This document shows positions 17,007 through 24,771 of a stretch of 64,000 bases of DNA, one piece after another. The DNA comes from Stenomitos frigidus_A. GTDB lineage: Bacteria > Cyanobacteriota > Cyanobacteriia > Leptolyngbyales > Leptolyngbyaceae. Position numbers and translations under genes: made by a program. The stretch lies in the NCBI RefSeq assembly GCF_963877135.1, contig NZ_CAWNSW010000007.1:1-64000 (forward strand), read 5' to 3'. The notes below the pieces were generated by a model. That model saw only the letters and a program-made list of their open reading frames with translations. It was not told the origin of the DNA and searched no databases. Each line of letters opens with the position of its first letter. Position 1 is the first letter of the stretch.

Positions 17007-17245
17007 TGCCAGGACACGGTAGATCACTTCTTAGCGTCCGGATGCCAGATGAAATCGCAGACCTGCTAGAGCAAAAAGCGGCAGAATTGCAAATCAGTAA
17101 ATCGCAAGTGGCATTAATGGCACTAAAAAACCTCCTGAAGCCGCCCGACCCAGCAGACGAACTATCGGAGGTAAAACAACAATTGGCGACTCTGGCGGCG
17201 GCTATGGCGCGAATTAGCCCCGATTTGCCACAGCGTCGGAGCTAA
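17006..17245 (+). CDS. Ribbon-helix-helix (CopG-like) DNA-binding protein
   Basis: A 79-aa protein. Residues 8-45 read SLLSVRMPDEIADLLEQKAAEL then QISKSQVALMALKNLL, the strand-helix-helix pattern of CopG/MetJ repressors. The tail (DELSEVKQQLATLAAAMARI) is a short coiled-coil helix. It is the first gene inside attL and starts directly after the TGTCATCGCC array, so autoregulation is likely. It ends overlapping the convergent gene at 17242 by four bases. There is no adjacent toxin in the same direction. Confidence 0.8.
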   Translation: MPGHGRSLLSVRMPDEIADLLEQKAAELQISKSQVALMALKNLLKPPDPADELSEVKQQLATLAAAMARISPDLPQRRS

Positions 17246-17463
17246 GGCGTGAGTTTAGCGACCAGCGCCGCCACGCTATCAGCCAGCGACTTGATCGTGT
17301 CAGCCTGCTTATCGGCTGTTTCTGATTGCTTCTGTACCAGTACTTTCAGCTCTGTAAAACCTGTGTTCACGGTGATTGAAAGCTGTGTCACTGCCTCGGT
17401 GAGATGCCCAATCTGTTCAGTCAGGATGTCGAGCTTGTCGGTGTCGCCGTTGTGGTCAGTCAT
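17242..17463 (-). CDS. Small coiled-coil protein
   Basis: A 73-aa, almost entirely helical protein (LTEQIGHLTEAVTQLSITV, then QSETADKQADTIKSLADSVAALVAKL) with heptad spacing of hydrophobic residues. There is no membrane segment or catalytic motif. Its leader carries the motif CCCAACCAAG (17471-17480, minus strand) eight bases before the ATG, shared with several other prophage genes. Similar small coiled-coil proteins recur at 37599 and 44731. The function is unknown. Confidence 0.7.
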   Translation of the reverse strand: MTDHNGDTDKLDILTEQIGHLTEAVTQLSITVNTGFTELKVLVQKQSETADKQADTIKSLADSVAALVAKLTP

Positions 17464-17488
17464 AGCTGTGCTTGGTTGGGCTTTGAGT

Positions 17489-17707
17489 TTACAGGTTTTC
17501 CCACTGCTCGCGGCTAATGCCAGCCTGACGTAGAATTTTGCTCAAAAAAGCTTTGCTGATATCGCCCTGGTGTGGGTTTGGTAGCCACACTTTCAGCGAC
17601 CCTTGCTGCATAAACTGATGGTTGCCACCAGGGTAGGGCCCCGTAAAGCCGAGTTGCTTCAAGTAGCGAAGCAGGTCTACCCGTTTGATCGGCCCCAGGG
17701 TTGGCAT
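17489..17707 (-). CDS. hicA: HicA-type toxin (type II toxin-antitoxin, mRNA interferase)
   Basis: HicA cleaves mRNA through a double-stranded-RNA-binding-like fold with a catalytic His. The 72-aa protein shows the family order: RVDLLRYLKQLGFTGPY, GGNHQFMQQGSLKVWLPNP (His in GNHQFM), HQGDISKAFLSKILRQAGIS, REQWENL. It lies directly downstream of the antitoxin with a one-base stop/start overlap, so the two are translationally coupled. The antitoxin-first order is a common arrangement for HicBA. Confidence 0.9.
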   Translation of the reverse strand: MPTLGPIKRVDLLRYLKQLGFTGPYPGGNHQFMQQGSLKVWLPNPHQGDISKAFLSKILRQAGISREQWENL

Positions 17708-17955
17708 CAGGCAACCTCTAACTGCGACGGCGGATTGAGATCAATCCCGTCAAGGATAGGCACGGCATGTTGCAACTGGAAACCCAGTAAAAGCCAACCT
17801 TCTAGCACTTCTTGCAGCAGTTCGCGGCAGGCTTCTAAGGTTTCAGCATTGGCATACACGCCCTGTAACGCCGGAATTTCACCGTAGTAGGTGCCGTCGT
17901 CCAGAATTTCGTAAGTGGCTTGTCGTAGCGCTGCCTGGATGTAGTGAGTCAGCAT
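17707..17955 (-). CDS. hicB: HicB-type antitoxin
   Basis: The 82-aa protein carries the partly degraded RNase-H-like HicB fold: ATYEILDDGTYYGEIPALQGVYANAETLEACRE in pieces TYEILDDGTYYGEIP, ALQGVYANAETLEAC, then LQEVLEGWLLLGFQL and VPILDGIDL. It neutralises HicA by direct binding. No C-terminal DNA-binding domain is visible, so autoregulation would need another factor. The leader contains ACACCCAACCAAG (about 17967-17979) upstream of the ATG, shared with other prophage genes. Confidence 0.9.
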   Translation of the reverse strand: MLTHYIQAALRQATYEILDDGTYYGEIPALQGVYANAETLEACRELLQEVLEGWLLLGFQLQHAVPILDGIDLNPPSQLEVA

Positions 17956-17985
17956 AATTTTCTGTGCTTGGTTGGGTGTTTTAGT

Positions 17986-18204
17986 TTAGCGTTTCAAAAT
18001 GGCTGTAATAATCACCGTCAGCGTTGCCGAGGCAATCAGCGTAAAGGCTAACTGCACCACCCACTGCGTTGCTTGCTGGTAGTTGGTAAAGCGATCGTTA
18101 AACCGTTCGACCTCTTGCTGTAGTTCCTCGTCGCTGCGTTGCAGAGCCGTTAAGCGCTCTAGCACCTGGCTTTCAAAGCTGCTTTCGTCTGGCGTATTCG
18201 TCAT
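17986..18204 (-). CDS. Small coiled-coil plus membrane-anchor protein
   Basis: A 72-aa protein: a helical N-terminal part (FESQVLERLTALQRSDEELQ, EVERFNDRFTNYQQ) followed by one membrane segment (WVVQLAFTLIASATLTVIITAIL) and a Lys-Arg end. The layout resembles phage XhlA-type or other small anchored proteins, but the sequence is not diagnostic. The CCCAACCAAG leader motif is present before the start (about 18211-18220, minus strand). It might assist lysis or act at the membrane; this is inference. Confidence 0.65.
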   Translation of the reverse strand: MTNTPDESSFESQVLERLTALQRSDEELQQEVERFNDRFTNYQQATQWVVQLAFTLIASATLTVIITAILKR

Positions 18205-18260
18205 CGTCTTGCTTGGTTGGGTGTTTTAGTCTACTGCCTTAATTATGCGCGTGGGGGTCG

Positions 18261-19178
18261 TTAGTCCTCATCGCCCCAAAGTTGCTCACGGTTTTTATGT
18301 TTACGTTCTAGCAGGTCATCCAATGGGGTGCGTGGCCGCTGTTTGAGTTCGCTGCACCGCTGCTGAATATGCTCAGAGTTTTTATACTTTCGCCGCGCTG
18401 CCAGCCGTTCATCCCAGTGCAGCAAATTCTTAGTGACACCAATGTTGATGTTGGTGTAAGTGCCGGGTTTCTTCAACGCTTCAATCTCACGCCAGTTCTG
18501 CCGCCTGATATCGGCTTCGGTCACAAACGATTCAGGGGGAACAAGTTGACCACCGGGTAGCACTGCCTGAGCCGCCGCGAGTTGTTGTAGCGCTTGCTTG
18601 ATTTCAGCCTGATCAGCCCTCATTTCAGCGATATCAGCCGCGAGTTTACCCGTTAAAACCTTTGCAACACGTTCGCAGTCAAGAAAGTAACGACGCACCT
18701 GCTTACCTCGTTCGGTGCCAGCCATCATGCCCAGTGACTTAAAACAGTCGATCGTCAGGTAAAGCTTTTCAAGAGGACGACCAGTAACCTGAGGTTCTGG
18801 AAATCGTTCGATTAAAAAGTCATTTCCAGATTCAAAGTTGTTCAGCAGCTTCTTCTGAGCCATCTGTTTTGTGGAGTAACCCAGCCAGTGCCAAGCATCG
18901 TCAAAGTCAACCGGAAAAGGTTCGGTAGCATCCAACAGTGAAGCCGCAAGCTCAATCGAGAACACTTGCTCTGAGTTCTCGCCGTCAGCCAGTGGAATGG
19001 GCGCTATCCCTTCTCTGATATCCCACATCAACTGAACCTCTTCCTCAGAGAAAAAGGTTTGCTTGCTGCGTTTTACTCCTAGCTTTCTACCAAGAGCTTT
19101 TTCAGCACGAGCGCGAAGGTTGCTAACGTGCCTTTCGGTAATGCACATCTCCTGAGCTAAGTCTTTTGTGTTCTTCAT
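18261..19178 (-). CDS. AntA/AntB-type phage antirepressor with N-terminal HTH
   Basis: A 305-aa protein. Residues 1-40 form a helix-turn-helix (TKDLAQEMCITERHVSNLRARAE). Residues about 70-175 match the AntA/AntB antirepressor domain: FPVDFDDAWHWLGYSTKQMA, KKLLNNFESGNDFLI, KLYLTIDCFKSLGMMAGTERG, KQVRRYFLDCE. A coiled coil and a charged C-terminal region follow. Such proteins titrate phage repressors and favour induction. It overlaps the upstream RHH gene by four bases (ATGA), so the pair is co-translated. Confidence 0.82.
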   Translation of the reverse strand: MKNTKDLAQEMCITERHVSNLRARAEKALGRKLGVKRSKQTFFSEEEVQLMWDIREGIAPIPLADGENSEQVFSIELAASLLDATEPFPVDFDDAWHWLGYSTKQMAQKKLLNNFESGNDFLIERFPEPQVTGRPLEKLYLTIDCFKSLGMMAGTERGKQVRRYFLDCERVAKVLTGKLAADIAEMRADQAEIKQALQQLAAAQAVLPGGQLVPPESFVTEADIRRQNWREIEALKKPGTYTNINIGVTKNLLHWDERLAARRKYKNSEHIQQRCSELKQRPRTPLDDLLERKHKNREQLWGDED

Positions 19179-19384
19179 GACTGCTCACCCCCTTCTCTAG
19201 CACGACGCACCAAGGCACCAAAGCTAGGCGATTGATGATGCTCTTCTAACGCCTGACGCATAAGAGTAGCCACTGGCATATTGAGCCATTGCGCGACGAG
19301 GCGGTATTCCTCCATCGCTTTCTCGGAAAGTGTCACCGTAACCTGATTTCGTTCTTGAGCCATTGACTCTGCCGCATTAACCAT
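19175..19384 (-). CDS. Ribbon-helix-helix-like small regulator
   Basis: A 69-aa protein with RNQVTVTLSEKAMEEYRLVA and QWLNMPVATLMRQALEEHH, the strand-helix-helix pattern of Arc/CopG repressors. The ATG at 19384 is chosen because GGAGA lies seven bases upstream; in-frame ATGs at 19390 and 19411 would be longer. It is the first gene of the operon with the antirepressor and faces a divergent operon at 19519, with a perfect palindrome between them. It probably controls one or both promoters. Confidence 0.7.
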   Translation of the reverse strand: MVNAAESMAQERNQVTVTLSEKAMEEYRLVAQWLNMPVATLMRQALEEHHQSPSFGALVRRAREGGEQS

Positions 19385-19442
19385 GCTCATTCTCCGTTGA
19401 TTCCATCGCAATTACATCACATCTTAAGCAAGTTGATTCACA

Positions 19443-19455
19443 ATTGCATTGCAAT
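19443..19455. promoter_or_regulatory. Palindromic operator candidate
   Basis: ATTGCATTGCAAT is a perfect 13-base palindrome in the gap between the divergent genes starting at 19384 (minus) and 19519 (plus). Its place fits an operator for the neighbouring RHH protein. A nearby TCGCAATTAC (about 19406) looks like a half-site. Confidence 0.5.
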
Positions 19456-19518
19456 AGCGATGAATTAGTGATAGACCTGTAGAAGTTCCAACACTTACAG
19501 AACTTCCACAGGAGGCCA

Positions 19519-19737
19519 ATGCTTCATGCCCTAACCCTCAAAGAACAACTCTGCACCGCAATCGAGCGCCACGGCTTAGCCGAAGTGCTAGACCGCATGA
19601 CCGATCTCATCCACGCCAGCGACTACGCCAACGGTGATCAAATCGTCAAGCTACTCGAAGACGCAACGCGCCTCGCACTCGTTCAAAACGACGCCAGCGC
19701 TGTCCTCACCTTGCCGTCCAATCGGCTTGCATCGTAA
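19519..19737 (+). CDS. Hypothetical small helical prophage protein
   Basis: A 72-aa acidic protein (MLHALTLKEQLCTAIERHGL, AEVLDRMTDLIHASDYANGD, then QIVKLLEDATRLAL). It has an excellent ribosome binding site, AGGAGG, four bases before the ATG. It opens a plus-strand set of five genes running to 21235. No family is recognised. Confidence 0.7.
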   Translation: MLHALTLKEQLCTAIERHGLAEVLDRMTDLIHASDYANGDQIVKLLEDATRLALVQNDASAVLTLPSNRLAS

Positions 19738-19763
19738 AAACCATCTCATCAAGGAGCCTTTCT

Positions 19764-19931
19764 ATGTGGTCAGTCATGTTCTATGCCCCTGGCGGTGTCC
19801 GTAAAACGCTCGATCGGTTCGAGCAACGCGGCGAAGCCGAAGCCTATAGACAAAAGTTTGAACGCCTTGTAAGCAGTGCCTTTCAAATCGAAGTCGTTTT
19901 CGAGGAGGTATCAGAACCGCAAGCCGCCTAA
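19764..19931 (+). CDS. Small hypothetical protein (55 aa)
   Basis: A short gene with a clear AAGGAG eight bases before ATG 19764. It encodes MWSVMFYAPGGVRKTLDRFE, a helical middle (QRGEAEAYRQKFERLV) and a C-terminal strand (SSAFQIEVVFEEVSEPQ). It starts 26 bases after the previous gene and reads in the same direction. The beta-alpha-beta look suggests a small folded domain, but no family is recognised. Confidence 0.65.
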   Translation: MWSVMFYAPGGVRKTLDRFEQRGEAEAYRQKFERLVSSAFQIEVVFEEVSEPQAA

Positions 19932-20023
19932 ACTTCCAACACTTCCAAAACTTGTAAAACCAGGGGCGAAGTTTCCACGCCAGCCCCCGGAGTACCCCAG
20001 AACAGAGGCAACTCAATTAAGCC

Positions 20024-20296
20024 ATGAAAAACAAACGGCTGCTACTGCTTTCGATCGCCGCCTTCAGTGCGGCACAACTAACAGCATTCATCACTGTACA
20101 GACGGATGCTCAAGCCTACCGACCAGGTAGCCTCAACCAATGGGCAGAGCGTTCAGGAAACCGCTGGCGGCGCTACCGACCAGGGGACCTCAATCAATGG
20201 GCAGCGAGGACAGGAGAACGGTTTAGACGCGCCTATCTTACCCCTCGTGCCACTGTCCGTCTGCCTACCAGATACGACGAGTGGGGCTCAAACTAA
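20024..20296 (+). CDS. Secreted Trp/Arg-rich repeat protein
   Basis: A 90-aa protein with a signal peptide (MKNKRLLLLSIAAFSAAQLT, likely cut near DAQA). The mature part is two copies of a 19-residue unit, YRPGSLNQWAERSGNRWRR and YRPGDLNQWAARTGERFRR, plus a basic tail. The repeats are very cationic and aromatic. It is probably exported to the periplasm or surface in lysogens. A copy of CCCCAGAAC lies just upstream (19995). Its stop overlaps the start of the lipoprotein gene (TAATG). Confidence 0.7.
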   Translation: MKNKRLLLLSIAAFSAAQLTAFITVQTDAQAYRPGSLNQWAERSGNRWRRYRPGDLNQWAARTGERFRRAYLTPRATVRLPTRYDEWGSN

Positions 20297-20700
20297 TGTC
20301 AAAAAAACACGTTAAACAACTCTTAGCCCTACTACTGCTGCTGCTGCCTCTAGCTGGCTGTGGCTCAGATGGCGAAAAGTTTGGTCCACTACCATCAGAC
20401 ATCGCGCCGTTTTTTGGTGGTGGTGGTGGATCTGCACCGGCTGCACCTGCCCAGGCACCTGCCCAGGCTCCAAACGTACCGGGAACAGCAGGAGTGATGG
20501 CAATCCAGCGAGAACAGTATGGAGCGGTTAACGCGGCAGGCTGCGATGCTATAGCGCGACGCATGGCGAAGCGAGGCTTTCGGCTTGTCGAAGTCGTTCC
20601 TAACAATCTTGGGACAGGGGGTGTGTTAGACGTGATCTGCGTGTTTGAATCAGACAGTGCAGATCCCGGCGATGGCAGGATTTATGCTCCACAGTATTGA
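20296..20700 (+). CDS. Putative lipoprotein with GPLPSD motif (paralogue of the one at 41765)
   Basis: A 134-aa protein starting MSKKHVKQLLALLLLLLPLA, with lipobox LAGC. After a Gly/Ala/Pro-rich spacer, it has a small domain with two Cys (AAGCDAIARRM and VICVFES). The stretch GEKFGPLPSDIAPFF recurs in the minus-strand lipoprotein at 41765-42196 as GEFGPLPSDLAPLF, and both end in a Cys-containing strand. They are paralogues within one prophage. Exported prophage lipoproteins often block superinfection; that role is inference here. Confidence 0.7.
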   Translation: MSKKHVKQLLALLLLLLPLAGCGSDGEKFGPLPSDIAPFFGGGGGSAPAAPAQAPAQAPNVPGTAGVMAIQREQYGAVNAAGCDAIARRMAKRGFRLVEVVPNNLGTGGVLDVICVFESDSADPGDGRIYAPQY

Positions 20701-20710
20701 GGCTAAAACA

Positions 20711-21235
20711 ATGAACTTAACGATCTTTCAGCCACTTATTAACGAGCAGCGCCACCAGCAAGAGCAGCAAAATATCCAGTGGGATCTTGCGCCGCCTGAA
20801 GTTGGTAGCCTCATCACCACTGGGGGCGATCGACGGTGGCAAGTGTTCGCGGTTGAGGAGTACAAAAGCGAAAACTGTTCGGTCTATCTGGCTCATATCC
20901 ATCCAGAAGGTGAACCGCTGCCAGTACCAACTGTGGGCACCATACAGGCGTTACGGCAGTTCTCGCCCTACCTGTCGTTCTACATTCATGTCGCCCCAGA
21001 CGATAGCTTTTTGGGGCACGGTTGGAGAATGAACGGAGACGCGCCGATCGGTCAGTTGCTCACACATGGAGGCTCAGGAGTTGAGACCGAAGACGGCATC
21101 AAGTTTGAGAATGTCTACCTGCCCTGGGTCGTTGACCTGATCGACACCTACAAGCCCGTAGGGGAAGCAAGCTACACCACTATTCATCTCTGCCACTGCT
21201 TACCCGTTGCATTGCCTGAGATGGCTGTAGCGTAG
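20711..21235 (+). CDS. Hypothetical prophage protein
   Basis: A 174-aa protein from ATG 20711 (MNLTIFQPLINEQRHQQEQQ). It is soluble, with a conserved-looking core (GSLITTGGDRRWQVFAVEEY, CSVYLAHIHPEG, LSFYIHVAPDDSF, LPWVVDLIDTYKPV). An earlier in-frame ATG (20645) overlaps the lipoprotein gene and is less likely. It is the last gene of the plus-strand set and is followed by a hairpin and T-run. No family is recognised. Confidence 0.65.
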   Translation: MNLTIFQPLINEQRHQQEQQNIQWDLAPPEVGSLITTGGDRRWQVFAVEEYKSENCSVYLAHIHPEGEPLPVPTVGTIQALRQFSPYLSFYIHVAPDDSFLGHGWRMNGDAPIGQLLTHGGSGVETEDGIKFENVYLPWVVDLIDTYKPVGEASYTTIHLCHCLPVALPEMAVA

Positions 21236-21401
21236 AGCGAGATGCACCAATGCTCCGGCGATCGCATAGCTCCTGTGCGGTCGCTTTTTTTAGAGCTGAA
21301 ACGCAAACCCGCAGCACAATCGCCACACCATCAGGTGATTCAACGCTAACAAGCGGCAGGCCAGCCGCAACAATGGCACGATGCAAAGCAGTAGTATTCA
21401 T
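21180..21401 (-). CDS. Small protein after the tail fibre gene
   Basis: A 73-aa protein (MNTTALHRAIVAAGLPLVSV then ESPDGVAIVLRVCVSALKKA). Its ATG overlaps the stop of the tail fibre gene by four bases (ATGA), which argues for translational coupling. Its 3' end overlaps the convergent gene ending at 21235 by 56 bases and the terminator hairpin at 21258. It could be a fibre chaperone or assembly factor; that is inference from position only. Confidence 0.5.
   Translation of the reverse strand: MNTTALHRAIVAAGLPLVSVESPDGVAIVLRVCVSALKKATAQELCDRRSIGASRSTLQPSQAMQRVSSGRDE
21258..21291 (+). terminator. Intrinsic terminator after the plus-strand set
   Basis: GCGATCGCA (21258-21266) pairs with TGCGGTCGC (21276-21284), one G-T pair, followed by seven T. 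It sits 22 bases past the stop of the gene ending at 21235. It lies inside the convergent small gene on the other strand. Confidence 0.75.
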
Positions 21402-22723
21402 CCAATCACAAAGCCTTTAAGGTTGCATTGAGCCGGACTGCCAGCACCAACAAAGGTCGAAGTCGTCCCACCAAATTCAATCATGGCGATCGCGTGATAG
21501 CCGAGTCCAATCAAATTCGTATTTAAGAAGGCATAAGACGCATTATCGTGACCAGACACGGCAGAAAAACCGCCATACAGCGATGCCGTGTAAGGAGTTG
21601 TTGTACTGTCCACACCGAGCCCACAATATCCAATCATGGTGATCCGTTGCTGGAAAACCACAGAAACCTGTCGCGCATCCAAGGCTAATAAAACCTCAAC
21701 CTGATTCGTTGCTGTAGCCCTGGTTTGCCGCCATGCCGCAGTCGTATACGTCCAAGAAGCGGTGGTGTCAGTTTGGCTTAACGCCCTCATCTGAAGGTTA
21801 TAGACGTTACTGAGAAACCGCTTCAACGCCGAATCCTCAGACTGCCCCGTGACGCTTGTTGTACGGAAGGTGCCCAGCAGCCGCCGATCGTCGGCAGTTT
21901 TGACCCATGTCCCATTACGCAAGCTCACAGCACTAGCGCGAGTCGTGCTGTTCGTCCAGGCCACAGCCGTCAACGTCAGGCCAGCACTGTCATGCAAGAA
22001 AACATCATAGTTCGTGTTTGCAGTCAGCCCAGACAGCGATAGGGATAGCTCGGTAAACGCGTAAAACTGCCACGCTGAACCATTCCAGAGATGAATGCCG
22101 TTGCCCACATAGGGTGTATAGTAAACCGTCGTTGCCGCTGTCACGTCCGCAGTGGTCAGCCCGTTGCCACTGGTGAACGTCAACCGCCCCTGAGAAAGAA
22201 TGCCGTCAGGCACTAACTGAGCCGCCGTAGTAAAGTCCGTGATCGTGCTGGCAGTTTGATTGTGAGCCGTTGGCGTTCTCGCGTCAGTCAACCGCGCATC
22301 ATTCCCAGCACAAGCCGTAGCCGCAGAGCTGCCCAGCGGCAACTGTGAAGACGTAAGTTTGCTCGAGCCGTCCAGAGTAGCCACACCCGATGCAGCCCCC
22401 GCCGCTGTCGTCGCAATGGCTCCCACTTGAGCCGCTGTAGTACTGTGCGGGTTAGACGTGTTTGCTACATGAGACGCATACACAGCTAGATCGGTGTCTA
22501 GGGCATATTGGGCGTGAGGATCGGCAGCGGCAGTGTGAGCCGTCATCACGGCAGTAGCATTACCCGCCGCAACAATAGCAGCCCGTAGTTCATCAATCGC
22601 TTTGATGCAGCCGCCCCAATTAGCTTGGTAAGCAGTCACGGTAGGAGTCCCCCCGGCAGCGACGACAGCGACCCGTAACGCGGCGACGATTCTACCCCAG
22701 CTTGGGTTAAAGTTTGCGACCAT
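21398..22723 (-). CDS. Tail fibre / receptor-binding protein
   Basis: A 441-aa, Ser/Thr/Ala-rich protein. The N-terminal third repeats collagen-free fibre motifs typical of phage fibres: DPHAQYALDTDL, SNPHSTTAAQVGAI, ASGVATLDGSSKL, NDARLTDARTP. A beta-rich C-terminal region (GNGIHLWNGSAWQFYAF; DNASYAFLNTNLIGLG) would form the receptor-binding tip. It is near the distal end of the minus-strand virion operon. A copy of the three-copy intergenic element precedes it. No intramolecular chaperone domain is visible. Confidence 0.8.
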   Translation of the reverse strand: MVANFNPSWGRIVAALRVAVVAAGGTPTVTAYQANWGGCIKAIDELRAAIVAAGNATAVMTAHTAAADPHAQYALDTDLAVYASHVANTSNPHSTTAAQVGAIATTAAGAASGVATLDGSSKLTSSQLPLGSSAATACAGNDARLTDARTPTAHNQTASTITDFTTAAQLVPDGILSQGRLTFTSGNGLTTADVTAATTVYYTPYVGNGIHLWNGSAWQFYAFTELSLSLSGLTANTNYDVFLHDSAGLTLTAVAWTNSTTRASAVSLRNGTWVKTADDRRLLGTFRTTSVTGQSEDSALKRFLSNVYNLQMRALSQTDTTASWTYTTAAWRQTRATATNQVEVLLALDARQVSVVFQQRITMIGYCGLGVDSTTTPYTASLYGGFSAVSGHDNASYAFLNTNLIGLGYHAIAMIEFGGTTSTFVGAGSPAQCNLKGFVIG

Positions 22724-22748
22724 TTGAGAGGCATTTCAGGTTGAGAAA

Positions 22749-22815
22749 AATTAGCGACCTGTCGATAGCATTCCCTACTGTCTCTCTACTTACCCTAAAA
22801 AAACCTTTCTACAGT
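22749..22815. repeat. Copy A of a three-copy ~70-bp intergenic element
   Basis: Shares with 30645-30715 and 38037-38110 the ordered blocks TCGATA, TTCCC, TCTACTTACCCTAAAAAAA and a following CTTT/GTTT. It fills the gap between the stop of the SWIM-domain virion gene (minus) and the start of the tail fibre gene. No coding capacity is evident. Confidence 0.75.
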
Positions 22816-24293
22816 GGTATGTCTGTGGGTACGTCCACTGCCACCCCTAAGAATAGTTTTGTACCCATCACATGCTTGCACCCCTGCTCTACGTCACAGC
22901 CCGCAGTACTACTCGTCCAATCACGCTCTACCTGTTCTGAGTTGTACCGGGAATTGAGCAATTGCTTTTGAGTCTTCGTGTAGTCTGGACAATCGCACTT
23001 AAAGCCACTGCCGCCGATCGCCACCTTGGCAACATCGCAGTAGACCGTCTCTGGAATCACAACCTTGAAGTAGTAGTCTTGCCCCGCTTCCAGGCTAAAG
23101 GACGCCTCTAGCGACCCCTTCCCCCCATTCGTTGGCGTTTCTGCCAGTGCATCCAGCAACACCCCGGCATCACTCCACAGCTCCACGGCGATCGCGCCCG
23201 TAATGGCTCCAACATCGGGCACCGTCGTATAGTCGAGCGTCACTTTCACATCGAGGGCAGCGGCAGCGGCGAACGTGTTAGACGTGAACACGCCCCCGGC
23301 AGTAGCAGCACCAGGCGGAAACGGTGGATCAGTGCCAGGTTGAAAAGTTGGCAGTGGCGGCGGCGGCGGCGTGTAAGGCGGCGGCGCAAGCAGAGGCCCA
23401 TCACCAGTAATCACGACATTCCAGACGTACGACTCATCAAAATAGGATGAGTCGTACAGACCCCGGACAGTGAAAAAGCCATTGGCCGGAAAACCACTCA
23501 CCACAGAACCATTCAAAAACAGCGTCACTATGCCGCTGGTTGAAACTGTAGACCCAGTACTACCACTGCCAGGTGTATAAGGAGTCGTGAGGGTATCCGC
23601 AGCAGTAAACGAACGGGTAAAACTCACCACGTAAGGACTACCAACGAAATGACCGGGTATGCCACTGCCACCCGGAGGAGGCACAAACACATCAGTGGTA
23701 GTAACTTGAGTACCCGTAATCGTCAACACTCTCGTTTGACCAGAAGGCACGGGATTATAGTTGCCAGCAAAGCCAGGAGGAAGAGTATAGGTCAAAGCCC
23801 CATCCGCTGGCGGTGCAGGAATACAAGCATGAATCCCCTCTGCTGACCAGTCAAACGCCGGATTATCCCAGCTCCACACAACCGTAGGCTCTGGACAGGT
23901 TGGCGGTTGTCCTGTCTTGGTAATCTCATCGGCAAACGCTTCAACGTCCTCCAGGCCACCACCCCCCGCAGTAACAGCCCAGTGATCAAGCTTGGAACGG
24001 CCCGATTCGTAGAAAAACTGTACCCGATCGCTCGGTTTGAACGCACGTCCGCCAGCATCCCGCAGGTTAGCGGCATCATCCCCGGTCAAAATCTGCCCAT
24101 TCCAGACCACATGATCCGGCCCCGCAGCCGACAGCTCCACAGCTTTGCTATAGCGGAGAGCTTGCGACTTATAACGCGCTGTTTGTTCTGGAGTATAAGC
24201 AGGAGCATACCCAGGCAGACGACCCCGCCGCGCCGACGCCGCGCCCCCATAGCCTTTGGGTTTAGTTGCTTTGTTTGACTTGGTTGGCTTCAT
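22809..24293 (-). CDS. Virion-associated protein with C-terminal SWIM-type zinc motif
   Basis: A 494-aa protein from ATG 24293 (MKPTKSNKATKPKGYGG, basic start). An N-terminal domain (about 20-150) precedes beta-rich repeats and a proline hinge (APPPYTPPPPPLP). The C-terminus carries FKCDCPDYTK and, 36 residues on, GCKHVMGTKL, the C-x-C / C-x-H pattern of SWIM zinc fingers. It sits between head-completion candidates and the tail fibre, so it is probably a tail or baseplate-like component. An in-frame start at 24437 would overlap the upstream gene heavily and is rejected. Confidence 0.7.
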   Translation of the reverse strand: MKPTKSNKATKPKGYGGAASARRGRLPGYAPAYTPEQTARYKSQALRYSKAVELSAAGPDHVVWNGQILTGDDAANLRDAGGRAFKPSDRVQFFYESGRSKLDHWAVTAGGGGLEDVEAFADEITKTGQPPTCPEPTVVWSWDNPAFDWSAEGIHACIPAPPADGALTYTLPPGFAGNYNPVPSGQTRVLTITGTQVTTTDVFVPPPGGSGIPGHFVGSPYVVSFTRSFTAADTLTTPYTPGSGSTGSTVSTSGIVTLFLNGSVVSGFPANGFFTVRGLYDSSYFDESYVWNVVITGDGPLLAPPPYTPPPPPLPTFQPGTDPPFPPGAATAGGVFTSNTFAAAAALDVKVTLDYTTVPDVGAITGAIAVELWSDAGVLLDALAETPTNGGKGSLEASFSLEAGQDYYFKVVIPETVYCDVAKVAIGGSGFKCDCPDYTKTQKQLLNSRYNSEQVERDWTSSTAGCDVEQGCKHVMGTKLFLGVAVDVPTDIPL

Positions 24294-24330
24294 CTCTGAT
24301 CCCAGACCTGAACGCAAAGACACCCAGCCA

Positions 24331-24771
24331 TTAGCTGAATTGATATTGTCCACCGTGTAACACGACGCGCAAGGCGACACCGGAGGCTGTACCGAGGGCA
24401 ACATACAACTGATCACCTGGACTGAGCAGGAGTCCAAAACTACCCGTAGGCGTCAGCACGTCAGGGAGCTGCATGGCTGTCCGTGCGATCGCTGTAGTGT
24501 TGTTGGTGCTAGCCGCCGCCGCAATAGAGGTTTCTAACAGTAAATCTTTCGCCGTGCCACCTGCCACAATGCGAAACAGGCGCAACACGTTCGCGGTAAA
24601 GTCCCCTGCCGGAATCGCCCACACGCTATAGACCAGGAAGCCGGACTCTGATGCCGTACCCAGGAGTACCCCAGAACCTGTAACCCCATCTCGCGTTAGC
24701 GCCTGACTGGTGAGTGAGGCTGTCCAGAGCTGAGGTTTTTCGACAAAGATTGCAGCCTTATTAATCGCCAT
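24331..24771 (-). CDS. Hypothetical structural protein
   Basis: A 146-aa beta-rich protein (MAINKAAIFVEKPQLWTASL; AIPAGDFTANVLRLFRI; LLLSPGDQLYVALG). It starts at the stop of the preceding gene with a one-base overlap, so the genes are co-translated. Position after the capsid gene suggests a head decoration, connector or tail protein. A CCCCAGAAC copy (24669) and a CACCGTGTAACA copy (24351) lie within or at its end. No family is recognised. Confidence 0.65.
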   Translation of the reverse strand: MAINKAAIFVEKPQLWTASLTSQALTRDGVTGSGVLLGTASESGFLVYSVWAIPAGDFTANVLRLFRIVAGGTAKDLLLETSIAAAASTNNTTAIARTAMQLPDVLTPTGSFGLLLSPGDQLYVALGTASGVALRVVLHGGQYQFS

